Part shown: positions 5,970-10,924 of the stretch, one piece after another
Position numbering within the stretch: position 1 is the first letter of the stretch
Layout: each line of letters opens with the position of its first letter
Assembly (NCBI GenBank): GCA_029574055.1
Contig: JAKQBQ010000002.1
Span: 1 to 10,924 of the forward strand
Length of the DNA: 10,924 bases
Direction: 5' to 3'
From: Methanobacteriota archaeon
GTDB lineage: Archaea > Thermoplasmatota > Thermoplasmata > Methanomassiliicoccales > Methanomethylophilaceae
The notes under the pieces: model-generated
Told to the model about the DNA's origin: nothing
The model's input: the letters and a program-made list of their open reading frames with translations, nothing else
Database searches by the model: none
Program-made: the position numbers and the translations under genes

Positions 5970-6013
5970 CTCGGATCAATATTCCGAGACAGCATCCAAA
6001 AAATTTTGGAAAA
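5970..6013. terminator. Convergent terminator region
   Basis: Just after the UPF0147 stop is a hairpin with 6-base arms CTCGGA/TCCGAG and a 7-base loop (5970-5988), then the near-palindrome CCAAAAAATTTTGG (5996-6009), which supplies A/T runs on both strands. Transcripts of UPF0147 (plus) and of the purE-guaAB unit (minus) would both run into it. Confidence 0.45.
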
Positions 6014-6028
6014 TGACTGTTCCATTTA

Positions 6029-6172
6029 TCAGGAAAGCAGTTCCCTGATCATTGCATCGATGTCGGTATACCTCTCGCCTAATGTAGGATCCTTTTTCAT
6101 CGCCCCTACTTCTTCGAGCGCGGCTATGGTCTCCGAATTGTGTGTGCTCCTTGTCGCGGGACGTGCGGTCCC
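6029..6172 (-). pseudogene. Headless RelB/DinJ-type antitoxin remnant
   Basis: Immediately behind guaAB an open segment of 47 codons ends at a TGA. Its translation contains NSETIAALEEVGAMKKDP followed by GERYTDIDAMIRELLS, which is the typical C-terminal half of RelB/DinJ-family antitoxins (N-x-ET-IAA-E, a DP turn, then Y-xD-vDeM-xxL). This half normally binds the toxin. The N-terminal DNA-binding ribbon-helix-helix is absent: the frame is closed by a TGA at 6173-6175, just 8 bases from the guaAB stop, and no ATG, GTG or TTG lies before the conserved part. No toxin gene is found downstream, where only the terminator region and UPF0147 follow. It is most simply a decayed piece of a lost toxin-antitoxin pair. 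The family call rests on motif memory only. Confidence 0.6.
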
Positions 6173-6183
6173 TCATTGTTGAG

Positions 6184-7131
6184 TCACTCCCACTCTATCG
6201 TCGCCGGCGGCTTGTTTGTGATGTCGTAGACAACGCGGTTCACCTGGTCCTTCATGGTGCCGGTGATCCTTGTGGATATAGAGTCGAGCACTTCCTGGGG
6301 TATTTTGGAATAAGCGGCGGTCATCCCGTCTATCGAGGATATCGATCTTACGACGATGGTCCTGCCGTATGCTCTCCTATCTCCCTGGACGCCCACCGAC
6401 CTCGTCGGCAGGAGCACGGCGAAATATTGCCAGGGGAGATCCATCTTTCCGCTGTCTGCAGCTTTTTTTATCTCGTCCTCCACGATAAAACACGCTTCCC
6501 TCACAATGGCTATGTTCTCGGGCGTGACCTCGTCAAGGCATCTGACGGCAAGCGCCGGCCCGGGGAAGGGCTGCCTTTCCGATGATCTCACCCCAAGCGC
6601 CCTGGCCACCGCCCTGACCTCGTCTTTGTACAGGTTCCAGAGCGGCTCGACCACAGTCATCCCCATATCCTTGGGGAGGCCGCCGACGTTGTGGTGCGAT
6701 TTTATCGTGTCCCTGACACCATCCCCGGACTCGATCCAATCCGGTGCGATGGTCCCTTGTACCAGATACTCCGCGCCGAACTCTTTCGCTTCCCTCTCGA
6801 ACACCCTGATGAACCGCTCGCCGATGGCCTTCCTCTTCTTCTCCGGGTCGGTGACCCCCTTCAGTGAAGCGAAGAATTCTTCGGCGGCATCGATTATCTT
6901 GAAATTGATCCTCATATCCTGAAGCATACCGCGAACCTCTTCGGTCTCCCCTTTCCTCATCAGGCCGGTGTCCACATATACGGCAAGGAGCCTGTCCCCG
7001 ACGGCCAGTGTAGCCAGCGCCGCCGATACCATGCTGTCCACTCCCCCCGAGCATGCGATTATAGCCTTGCCGGGGATCTTCTTCTTCATATCTTCTACGG
7101 CATTCTTTATGAATTCATCAGTTCCCAGCAT
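6184..7131 (-). CDS. guaAB: GMP synthase, PP-loop (synthetase) subunit
   Basis: This is the ATP-pyrophosphatase subunit of the two-subunit archaeal GMP synthase: XMP is adenylated and then aminated by ammonia from the separate glutamine amidotransferase subunit, which is not in this window. The 315-residue product is full length. The PP-loop is SGGVDS (28-33); further family marks are [11 protein letters not shown] (52-62), [10 protein letters not shown] (144-153), [11 protein letters not shown] (187-197), and the C-terminal dimerisation part with [12 protein letters not shown] (247-258) and [17 protein letters not shown] at the end. The ATG at 7131 lies inside the end of purE (14 bases shared), with a GGTGG Shine-Dalgarno about 10 bases before it, so the two purine genes are translationally coupled. 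Confidence 0.95.
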   Translation of the reverse strand: MLGTDEFIKNAVEDMKKKIPGKAIIACSGGVDSMVSAALATLAVGDRLLAVYVDTGLMRKGETEEVRGMLQDMRINFKIIDAAEEFFASLKGVTDPEKKRKAIGERFIRVFEREAKEFGAEYLVQGTIAPDWIESGDGVRDTIKSHHNVGGLPKDMGMTVVEPLWNLYKDEVRAVARALGVRSSERQPFPGPALAVRCLDEVTPENIAIVREACFIVEDEIKKAADSGKMDLPWQYFAVLLPTRSVGVQGDRRAYGRTIVVRSISSIDGMTAAYSKIPQEVLDSISTRITGTMKDQVNRVVYDITNKPPATIEWE

Positions 7132-7597
7132 CAGCCGCCACCTGTTTTGAGTCCGCTTCGACCTTCTCGGCCATCTCTTTTCTGTATTCTGCCATCTTGG
7201 CCAAGAGTTTCGGATCCTTTATTCCCAGGATCTCGATCGCAAGTATCGCCGCGTTGTCACCCCTGTCGAGGCCTACCGCTGCGACCGGTATCCCCGGAGG
7301 CATCTGGATGACCGACAGCAAAGCATCGAGGTTCACGCCGCCGCTGACCGGCACGCCGATCACCGGCTTGCATGTGTGCGCCGCCACGACTCCAGGGAGA
7401 GCGGCGGACAGCCCGGCTATGGCGATGAACACATCTGCGTCCGATGAGGTGACCATCTCCTTCACCCTTTCCGGCGTCCTGTGCGCAGACGCCACCGCTA
7501 TCTCGTACCCTACGCCGAACTTTTTGAGGAGAGCTATCGCCTTCTCGGCCACTGGCTGGTCGCTCTTGCTGCCCATGATGATGAAGATCTTCTGCAT
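7118..7597 (-). CDS. purE: N5-carboxyaminoimidazole ribonucleotide mutase PurE
   Basis: PurE makes CAIR in de novo purine synthesis. The 159-residue product has the active-site motifs GSKSD (9-13) and SAHRTP (37-42, His39), the [12 protein letters not shown] loop (61-72) and [16 protein letters not shown] (91-106). This pattern is closer to class I (N5-CAIR mutase) than to class II (AIR carboxylase), but archaeal PurE can be ambiguous and no purK is visible here. No Shine-Dalgarno precedes the ATG, while TATA-like sequence lies 15-30 bases upstream, so the mRNA is probably leaderless. It forms a purE-guaAB unit joining a middle step of the pathway with GMP formation. Confidence 0.95.
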   Translation of the reverse strand: MQKIFIIMGSKSDQPVAEKAIALLKKFGVGYEIAVASAHRTPERVKEMVTSSDADVFIAIAGLSAALPGVVAAHTCKPVIGVPVSGGVNLDALLSVIQMPPGIPVAAVGLDRGDNAAILAIEILGIKDPKLLAKMAEYRKEMAEKVEADSKQVAADAGN

Positions 7598-7611
7598 TGA
7601 TTAGTTGATTT

Positions 7612-7627
7612 GATTATAGAATAAAAA
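7612..7627 (-). promoter_or_regulatory. Promoter of purE-guaAB, leaderless type
   Basis: The minus strand reads TTTTTATTCTATAATC, an AT-rich stretch ending about 15 bases before the purE ATG. The TTTTATTC part (7619-7626) is at the right distance for initiation at or near the ATG. It overlaps the T-run of the terminator of the upstream gene, so the two signals share bases. Confidence 0.45.
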
Positions 7628-7649
7628 CCCACCGAAAGAATATCGGGGG
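7621..7649 (-). terminator. Hairpin-plus-T terminator of small membrane protein gene
   Basis: Downstream of the 102-residue gene the minus strand folds as CCCCCGA/TCGG-T-GGG (a 7-base-pair stem with one bulged base, 7-base loop; 7628-7649) and continues directly into TTTTTAT (7621-7627). The form is that of an intrinsic terminator. The remaining gene-free bases 7650-7680 show nothing. Confidence 0.55.
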
Positions 7650-7680
7650 AAGTGGTTTAGACAGGGTTTCTTTCTGCCGC

Positions 7681-7989
7681 TCAGCTCTTGAGCACTACCG
7701 CCAGGAATATTCCGATGGCAATTAGAGCTCCAATCAGGATTCCGATCAGGTAGATGAGCGCGCTGTACATTATCTCCCATGCGGGAACGCTGTAGAACGG
7801 GTCGATCTCGCTGAACCCGACCAGATATGCCCACACTATACAGACGATCAATCCGACGGCGAATATCACTCCGCCGTAGGCCCTGTTCTTTCCGGCTCCG
7901 AAGTATGCCGAGAAGATGCCTGCTATCATCATGACCAATGCGAACACGAAAATGATGATCGTCAGGAAACCCCAGATATCAAGATCCAT
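7681..7989 (-). CDS. Small polytopic membrane protein, unknown
   Basis: This is a 102-residue, strongly hydrophobic protein I do not recognise. It has three clear membrane segments at about 7-30, 38-59 and 70-99. The only polar parts are a GAGKNRAYGG loop after TM1 (31-40, probably cytoplasmic) and SEIDPFYSVPAWE between TM2 and TM3 (60-72). There is no cysteine pair or obvious ligand motif. The start is well supported: GGAGGT lies 8 bases before the ATG, and a TATA box and a 14-base palindrome lie further upstream. It is a single-gene unit with its own terminator. The size and loop pattern could suit a subunit of a membrane complex, but nothing in the neighbours supports a specific one. Confidence 0.75.
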   Translation of the reverse strand: MDLDIWGFLTIIIFVFALVMMIAGIFSAYFGAGKNRAYGGVIFAVGLIVCIVWAYLVGFSEIDPFYSVPAWEIMYSALIYLIGILIGALIAIGIFLAVVLKS

Positions 7990-8010
7990 TTTTCTAAACC
8001 TCCGTTTCAG

Positions 8011-8024
8011 TTCGTTATAACGAA
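8011..8024. promoter_or_regulatory. 14-base perfect palindrome, candidate operator
   Basis: TTCGTTATAACGAA is perfectly palindromic and lies between the TATA box (8053-8060) and the Shine-Dalgarno (7998-8003) of the small membrane protein gene, that is, at or just after the predicted start of transcription (near 8030). A dimeric repressor bound here would block initiation or elongation. Confidence 0.5.
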
Positions 8025-8040
8025 TACGTCTGGCAGTGAT

Positions 8041-8074
8041 ACATGATTGTTATTATTAAACCTTTTACATGATT
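8041..8074. promoter_or_regulatory. TATA box flanked by ACATGATT direct repeats
   Basis: TTTAATAA on the minus strand (8053-8060) is the likely TATA box of the small membrane protein gene. ACATGATT occurs on both sides of it, at 8041-8048 and 8067-8074, 26 bases apart centre to centre. The remainder of the 365-base gene-free interval 7990-8354 contains further AT-rich stretches (8177-8189, 8248-8280) but no RNA gene that I can recognise. Confidence 0.4.
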
Positions 8075-8292
8075 TAGCGGATACTTTTTGTCGAATGGCG
8101 CGGCATGAGTAAAGGCATGAAGGAAGCGTGCAGTCTTGGATATATGGGATGGCGGCGAGGCGTCTGACGGCGGGCATATTTATATGGATGGATGGTCTGT
8201 CCTGTTATGTTGCGCAAATGCACGAAAAAATACTCAAAAAAGATGATAAGTTATATACCAAAAAATTTATCATATTAAAACAAAACCTAATG

Positions 8293-8300
8293 CTTAAATA
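8293..8300 (+). promoter_or_regulatory. TATA-type promoter of gar1-tfb
   Basis: CTTAAATA within TGCTTAAATATAAG predicts initiation near 8322 and a leader of about 33 bases ending in the AGAGGAAAAGG Shine-Dalgarno of gar1. It is the best-placed of several AT-rich candidates in the interval. Confidence 0.5.
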
Positions 8301-8354
8301 TAAGTTGTGTTTACCTTTCTATATTAAGGTTTGACCCTTAGAAGAGGAAAAGGC

Positions 8355-8627
8355 ATGGAATTTTTGGGAACCGTGGATGTAACCGCCGACGACGGCACCG
8401 CTGTCGTGATCGGCGCAGGGGACGTCCCCGATATCGGAAATCCGGTCTTTGATTCCGGGAAGAAAAAAGTGGGGTTCGTTAAACGAGTTTTCGGACCCGT
8501 TAACGAGCCTTTCATCACGGTAGCCGTCGACGACGCGGCCGTGCTGAAAAATCTCAGAGGGAAAGAACTATACGTTTCAAGGAGAACTCAAAATGCCAAA
8601 GACAAGAGAAGGAACAGAAGAGATTGA
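8355..8627 (+). CDS. gar1: H/ACA ribonucleoprotein protein Gar1
   Basis: Gar1 binds Cbf5 and helps release and load substrate RNA in H/ACA guide RNA-directed pseudouridylation. The 90-residue product has the single six-stranded barrel of the family: MEFLGTVDV, then [23 protein letters not shown], the signature [14 protein letters not shown] (45-58), and GKELYVSRR. The tail from residue 76 is lysine/arginine-rich, as in many Gar1 proteins. I choose the ATG at 8355, 9-10 bases behind AGAGG; a TTG at 8331 in the same frame would add eight residues unlike the family. Its last 35 bases overlap the start of tfb in another frame. The gar1-tfb pair occurs in many archaea, so this is a co-transcribed unit. 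Confidence 0.92.
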   Translation: MEFLGTVDVTADDGTAVVIGAGDVPDIGNPVFDSGKKKVGFVKRVFGPVNEPFITVAVDDAAVLKNLRGKELYVSRRTQNAKDKRRNRRD

Positions 8628-9525
8628 GGTCTGCCCCGAGTGCGGAAGCCACCACCTTGTGCGCGACTATGAGAGAGGGGAGCTCCTCTGCGAGGACTGC
8701 GGTCTGGTCTTGGACGACCAATTCATAGACCAGGGGCCGGAGTGGAGGGCCTTCGATGTCGAACAGGGAGAGAAAAGAGCGCGCACCGGCGCCCCTATGA
8801 CCTACACCATACACGACAAGGGATTATCCACAGAGATATCCTGGAAGAACAAGGACAGCTATGGGAAGAGCATCCCTACAAGGAACAGGGCGCAGCTCTA
8901 CAGGCTGAGGAAATGGCAGAGAAGGATCCGTGTCTCCAACGCTACGGAGAGGAACCTTGCCTTTGCGCTTTCCGAACTCGACAGGATGGCCTCGGCAATG
9001 GGGCTTCCCAGGAACGTCAGGGAGACCGCTGCGATGGTGTACAGGAAAGCGGTCAACAAGAACCTGATCAGAGGGAGATCCATCGAGGGCGTCGTGGCGG
9101 CATCTTTGTATGCCGCATGCAGGCAGTGCGGCGTCCCGAGGACGCTGGACGAGGTCGCGAGCTCCAGCCGCGTCGGCAGGAAGGAGATCGGGCGCACATA
9201 CAGGTTCATGACCCGCGAGCTGAAACTAAAACTGATGCCCACCAAACCCCAGGATTACGTCCAGAGGTTCTGCTCCGAGCTGAAGCTCAGCGGAGAGGTC
9301 CAGAGCAAAGCGGCCGAGATCCTGAAGGACGCGTCCGAGAAGGAACTTACATCAGGAAGGGGCCCCACCGGAGTGGCCGCCGCTGCGATATACATCTCAT
9401 CCATAATATGCAACGAGCGCAGGACCCAGAGGGAAGTAGCCGATGTTGCCGGGGTCACCGAGGTAACCATCCGCAACAGGTACAAAGAACTCACGGAGAA
9501 GCTCGGCATCGAGATAATGCTCTGA
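8593..9525 (+). CDS. tfb: Transcription initiation factor TFB (TFIIB)
   Basis: TFB binds the TBP-TATA complex and recruits RNA polymerase. The 310-residue product has the complete domain order. The N-terminal zinc ribbon uses Cys14, Cys17, Cys33 and Cys36 (CPECGS, CEDCG). The B-reader/linker follows with EWRAFD (50-55) and the conserved [19 protein letters not shown] (66-84). Two cyclin folds come next at about 115-210 and 217-305, each with a helix-turn-helix; the second ([20 protein letters not shown]) is the BRE-contacting one. The ATG at 8593 has GGAG nine bases upstream, inside gar1, so translation of the two is probably coupled. Whether the genome has more than one TFB cannot be seen here. 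Confidence 0.97.
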   Translation: MPKTREGTEEIEVCPECGSHHLVRDYERGELLCEDCGLVLDDQFIDQGPEWRAFDVEQGEKRARTGAPMTYTIHDKGLSTEISWKNKDSYGKSIPTRNRAQLYRLRKWQRRIRVSNATERNLAFALSELDRMASAMGLPRNVRETAAMVYRKAVNKNLIRGRSIEGVVAASLYAACRQCGVPRTLDEVASSSRVGRKEIGRTYRFMTRELKLKLMPTKPQDYVQRFCSELKLSGEVQSKAAEILKDASEKELTSGRGPTGVAAAAIYISSIICNERRTQREVADVAGVTEVTIRNRYKELTEKLGIEIML

Positions 9526-9527
9526 AC

Positions 9528-9560
9528 CAACCTCTTTCTAAAACCATTTATTCTTTAATT
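9528..9560 (+). terminator. T-rich terminator between tfb and endA
   Basis: The 36 bases between the convergent tfb and endA stops are T-rich on the plus strand (CTCTTTCT, CATTTATTCTTTAATTCTT) without a hairpin. This is the form in which archaeal RNA polymerase commonly terminates. Confidence 0.4.
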
Positions 9561-9561
9561 C

Positions 9562-10611
9562 TTACGGCCTGAACCATCTGAATTCCAGATATTCCATGGG
9601 ATCCTCGGCGCGGCAGAATAGGACCTCCTTCTTCACCCCGCCGGATAGCCTGACTGTTCTGGATATCTCCGGCCACATCAGGATCTTATCGTTAGAGACG
9701 GAATGTACCAGATATTTCGCGTGCCCCCTGTCCGGCGATCCCTCGTACACCCTGAAGTGCGTACCGTACTTGAACCCGGTCTTCACGACCAATCCTCTTT
9801 TCCTAAGGTCCCTGTATGTAGCGAGCCTCAGCTCGAATTCCTCTTGTGCCTTTACTCCGAGCTTCAACGCTTTTTTTGCAGTAATGTTCTCTCCGGCCCC
9901 GGTGGTCACCTTCAGATCTCCCTTCTCTATCAAGAAGCAGCACTCTATGAGCGACAGCTGAAGGGCATCGCCCATCATCTTCCCGTAGAATCCCTTTCTG
10001 TTGAGGTACTCGATGTGGCTCTTTTCAATGACAAACGTCCTTTCACCCACCAGGATGCCTTTTGCCGCTTGCTTCGCCGATGAATGCGGGGCGCCGCCGG
10101 TCGGGTTTTTTGAGGACATACAATAGTAAGTGATGTCGCCCTCTTCGTCGACGACTCCGTACAGCAGCCTCTTCCCTTTGCTTTCGGTGTGCGCCACCTC
10201 CTTCGAGAAGATATCGAGCTTGAGGATATCCCTTTCAGATACCGCCCTAACAAGATATATCGGGCGCGAGTTGCTCATATTGGATCCTCTGGGGAACACG
10301 GAGAGGTCGAAGTGGCCGCTTTCCGCTTTCACGATGAACCCGCGGTTCCTCATATCGCGATATACCAGAAATGAGATGTCGAAGTTGTCATACTGCATCG
10401 AAGAATGATAGAATATCTCCCCCATAGAAATCGGCGAACCGTCTTTGGTCACCTGGAGCCTGTTGCACTCTACAAGGAACGTTGCCTCGATCAGGTCCAG
10501 TTCCAGCCCCCCTCCGCTCATGGGGTAGCCGAAGTTCCCTTTATTGTAGAGCTGCGTACCCTCTTTCTGATCTTCGATGACCACCGTGTCCTCCTTCAAT
10601 TCTCCCGGCAT
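9562..10611 (-). CDS. endA: tRNA-splicing endonuclease EndA, fused-repeat type
   Basis: EndA cuts introns from pre-tRNA at bulge-helix-bulge sites. At 349 residues it is twice the length of the homotetrameric enzyme and consists of two tandem repeats (about 10-170 and 180-349), the architecture known from Archaeoglobus that assembles as a dimer. Aligning from memory with the Methanocaldococcus enzyme, the second repeat keeps the catalytic triad Tyr289 (HFRVY), His297 (RGHAKY) and Lys327 (GGVKKE). In the first repeat the tyrosine and histidine positions are Phe106 and Arg116 while Lys147 remains, so this half is structural. The ATG at 10611 follows GGTGAT by four bases. It is convergent with tfb and has its own promoter. 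Confidence 0.94.
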   Translation of the reverse strand: MPGELKEDTVVIEDQKEGTQLYNKGNFGYPMSGGGLELDLIEATFLVECNRLQVTKDGSPISMGEIFYHSSMQYDNFDISFLVYRDMRNRGFIVKAESGHFDLSVFPRGSNMSNSRPIYLVRAVSERDILKLDIFSKEVAHTESKGKRLLYGVVDEEGDITYYCMSSKNPTGGAPHSSAKQAAKGILVGERTFVIEKSHIEYLNRKGFYGKMMGDALQLSLIECCFLIEKGDLKVTTGAGENITAKKALKLGVKAQEEFELRLATYRDLRKRGLVVKTGFKYGTHFRVYEGSPDRGHAKYLVHSVSNDKILMWPEISRTVRLSGGVKKEVLFCRAEDPMEYLEFRWFRP

Positions 10612-10633
10612 CTACATCACCAGAAGGGTGTTT

Positions 10634-10645
10634 GTATTTTATTTT
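10634..10645 (-). promoter_or_regulatory. Promoter of endA
   Basis: The minus strand reads AAAATAAAATAC here, placing initiation near 10617 with a very short leader. A second AT-rich block further upstream (10680-10700, TTTAATTAATTT) could give a longer leader instead. Confidence 0.35.
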
Positions 10646-10691
10646 TCCGCATGGTAACTATAATGTAGTATGTATCGTAAAATTAATTAAA

Positions 10692-10706
10692 CATGTTTAA
10701 AACATG
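10692..10706. repeat. Inverted repeat CATGTTT-A-AAACATG
   Basis: A perfect 7+1+7 inverted repeat lies 80-95 bases upstream of the endA start. It overlaps an ACATGATT at 10702-10709, the same octamer found twice around the promoter at 8041-8074. It may be a regulator site, though the surroundings are AT-rich. Confidence 0.35.
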
Positions 10707-10765
10707 ATTAGTTTTTATTGATAAACTATGGAACCCGGATTTTAAAAAACGATAGACCCAGATAT

Positions 10766-10798
10766 GAAAAATAATAAAGGTGGCGGGGGGTGCCCGCC
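10766..10798 (-). terminator. Intrinsic-type terminator of the TrpB2 gene
   Basis: Twenty-two bases after the stop the minus strand forms a stem GGCGGG/CCCGCC with a 5-base loop (10782-10798), followed by ACCTTTATTATTTTT (10766-10780). This is a strong hairpin and T-rich tail. Confidence 0.7.
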
Positions 10799-10819
10799 TT
10801 GAGTTTTTGCTGCCACCGA

Positions 10820-10924
10820 TCACATCGACGACTTCTGCATGGTGCCGTCGAGATACTGTTCGTATCCATAGAGGTCGAGCATGCCGTGTCCGGACATGCA
10901 GAACACGATGTTCTTCTTCTCGCG
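10820..10924 (-). CDS. TrpB2-type tryptophan synthase beta chain, C-terminal part
   Basis: The last 34 codons of a gene that enters the window from the right. The translation has KNIVFCMSGHGMLDLYGYEQ, matching the C-terminal end of TrpB2-type PLP-dependent enzymes (an LSGHG-DL segment followed by Y-x-Y and a short tail). Full-length TrpB2 condenses serine with indole, and in some archaea may have other roles. The serine of SGHG corresponds to the residue that contacts the pyridine nitrogen of PLP in the TrpB fold. Only the tail can be seen, so the distinction from other beta-family enzymes rests on this motif. Confidence 0.75.
   Translation of the reverse strand, partial: REKKNIVFCMSGHGMLDLYGYEQYLDGTMQKSSM

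Noticed and set aside
5976..6176. Minus-strand ATG frame of 66 codons behind guaAB
   Set aside because: Its translation is Arg-rich and featureless; the neighbouring frame without a start codon shows the clear antitoxin-like sequence and is preferred.
8105..8167. 20-codon plus-strand frame starting MSKGMKEACSLG
   Set aside because: No ribosome binding site and no recognisable feature; length is within chance expectation.
8128..8334. Plus-strand frame of 68 codons before gar1
   Set aside because: No Shine-Dalgarno, mixed composition that becomes Lys/Ile/Leu-rich only because the DNA is AT-rich, and it covers the gar1 promoter.
7990..8354. Possible tRNA, C/D box RNA or CRISPR repeat in the longest gene-free interval
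   Set aside because: I found no cloverleaf or T-loop sequence, no proper C/D box pair and no regularly spaced repeats.

Overview
The window is archaeal. The evidence is a TFIIB-type initiation factor (TFB), an H/ACA Gar1 protein, a tRNA-splicing endonuclease, Spt5, SecE, the archaeal L11/L1 cluster, a UPF0147 protein, a stand-alone GMP synthase PP-loop subunit, TATA-type promoters and several probably leaderless starts. Gene content, moderate GC, a duplicated-domain EndA and an extended Spt5 suggest a euryarchaeon of the Thermoplasmata, perhaps the Methanomassiliicoccales. None of the 17 stop codons is TAG, which would fit a pyrrolysine user, but the sample is small.

Layout. Bases 1-3960 (minus strand) hold secE-spt5-rpl11 and then, after a break, rpl1, with the Shine-Dalgarno of a further gene (probably L10) at the very edge. 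The break between L11 and L1 holds two unrelated genes: a plus-strand membrane protein with a bacterial-type PH domain, and a minus-strand membrane-anchored alpha/beta hydrolase. Bases 4020-5297 hold a polytopic GT87-like glycosyltransferase. Bases 5524-5961 (plus) hold a two-gene unit of a 54-residue unknown protein and UPF0147. Bases 6029-7597 (minus) hold purE-guaAB with a headless RelB/DinJ-type antitoxin fragment directly behind. Bases 7681-7989 hold a small unknown membrane protein whose promoter region carries a perfect palindrome. Bases 8355-9525 (plus) hold gar1-tfb, overlapping. Bases 9562-10611 (minus) hold endA, and at the right edge is the C-terminus of a TrpB2-type enzyme with a clear terminator.

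Function. Most of the window is information-processing housekeeping (translation, elongation, secretion, initiation, pseudouridylation, tRNA splicing) plus purine synthesis. I found no defence system or mobile element. The points most worth a second look are the extra N-terminal domain on Spt5, the two mutually exclusive hairpins in the L1 leader, the antitoxin remnant behind guaAB, the insertion between L11 and L1, and the palindromes near promoters.
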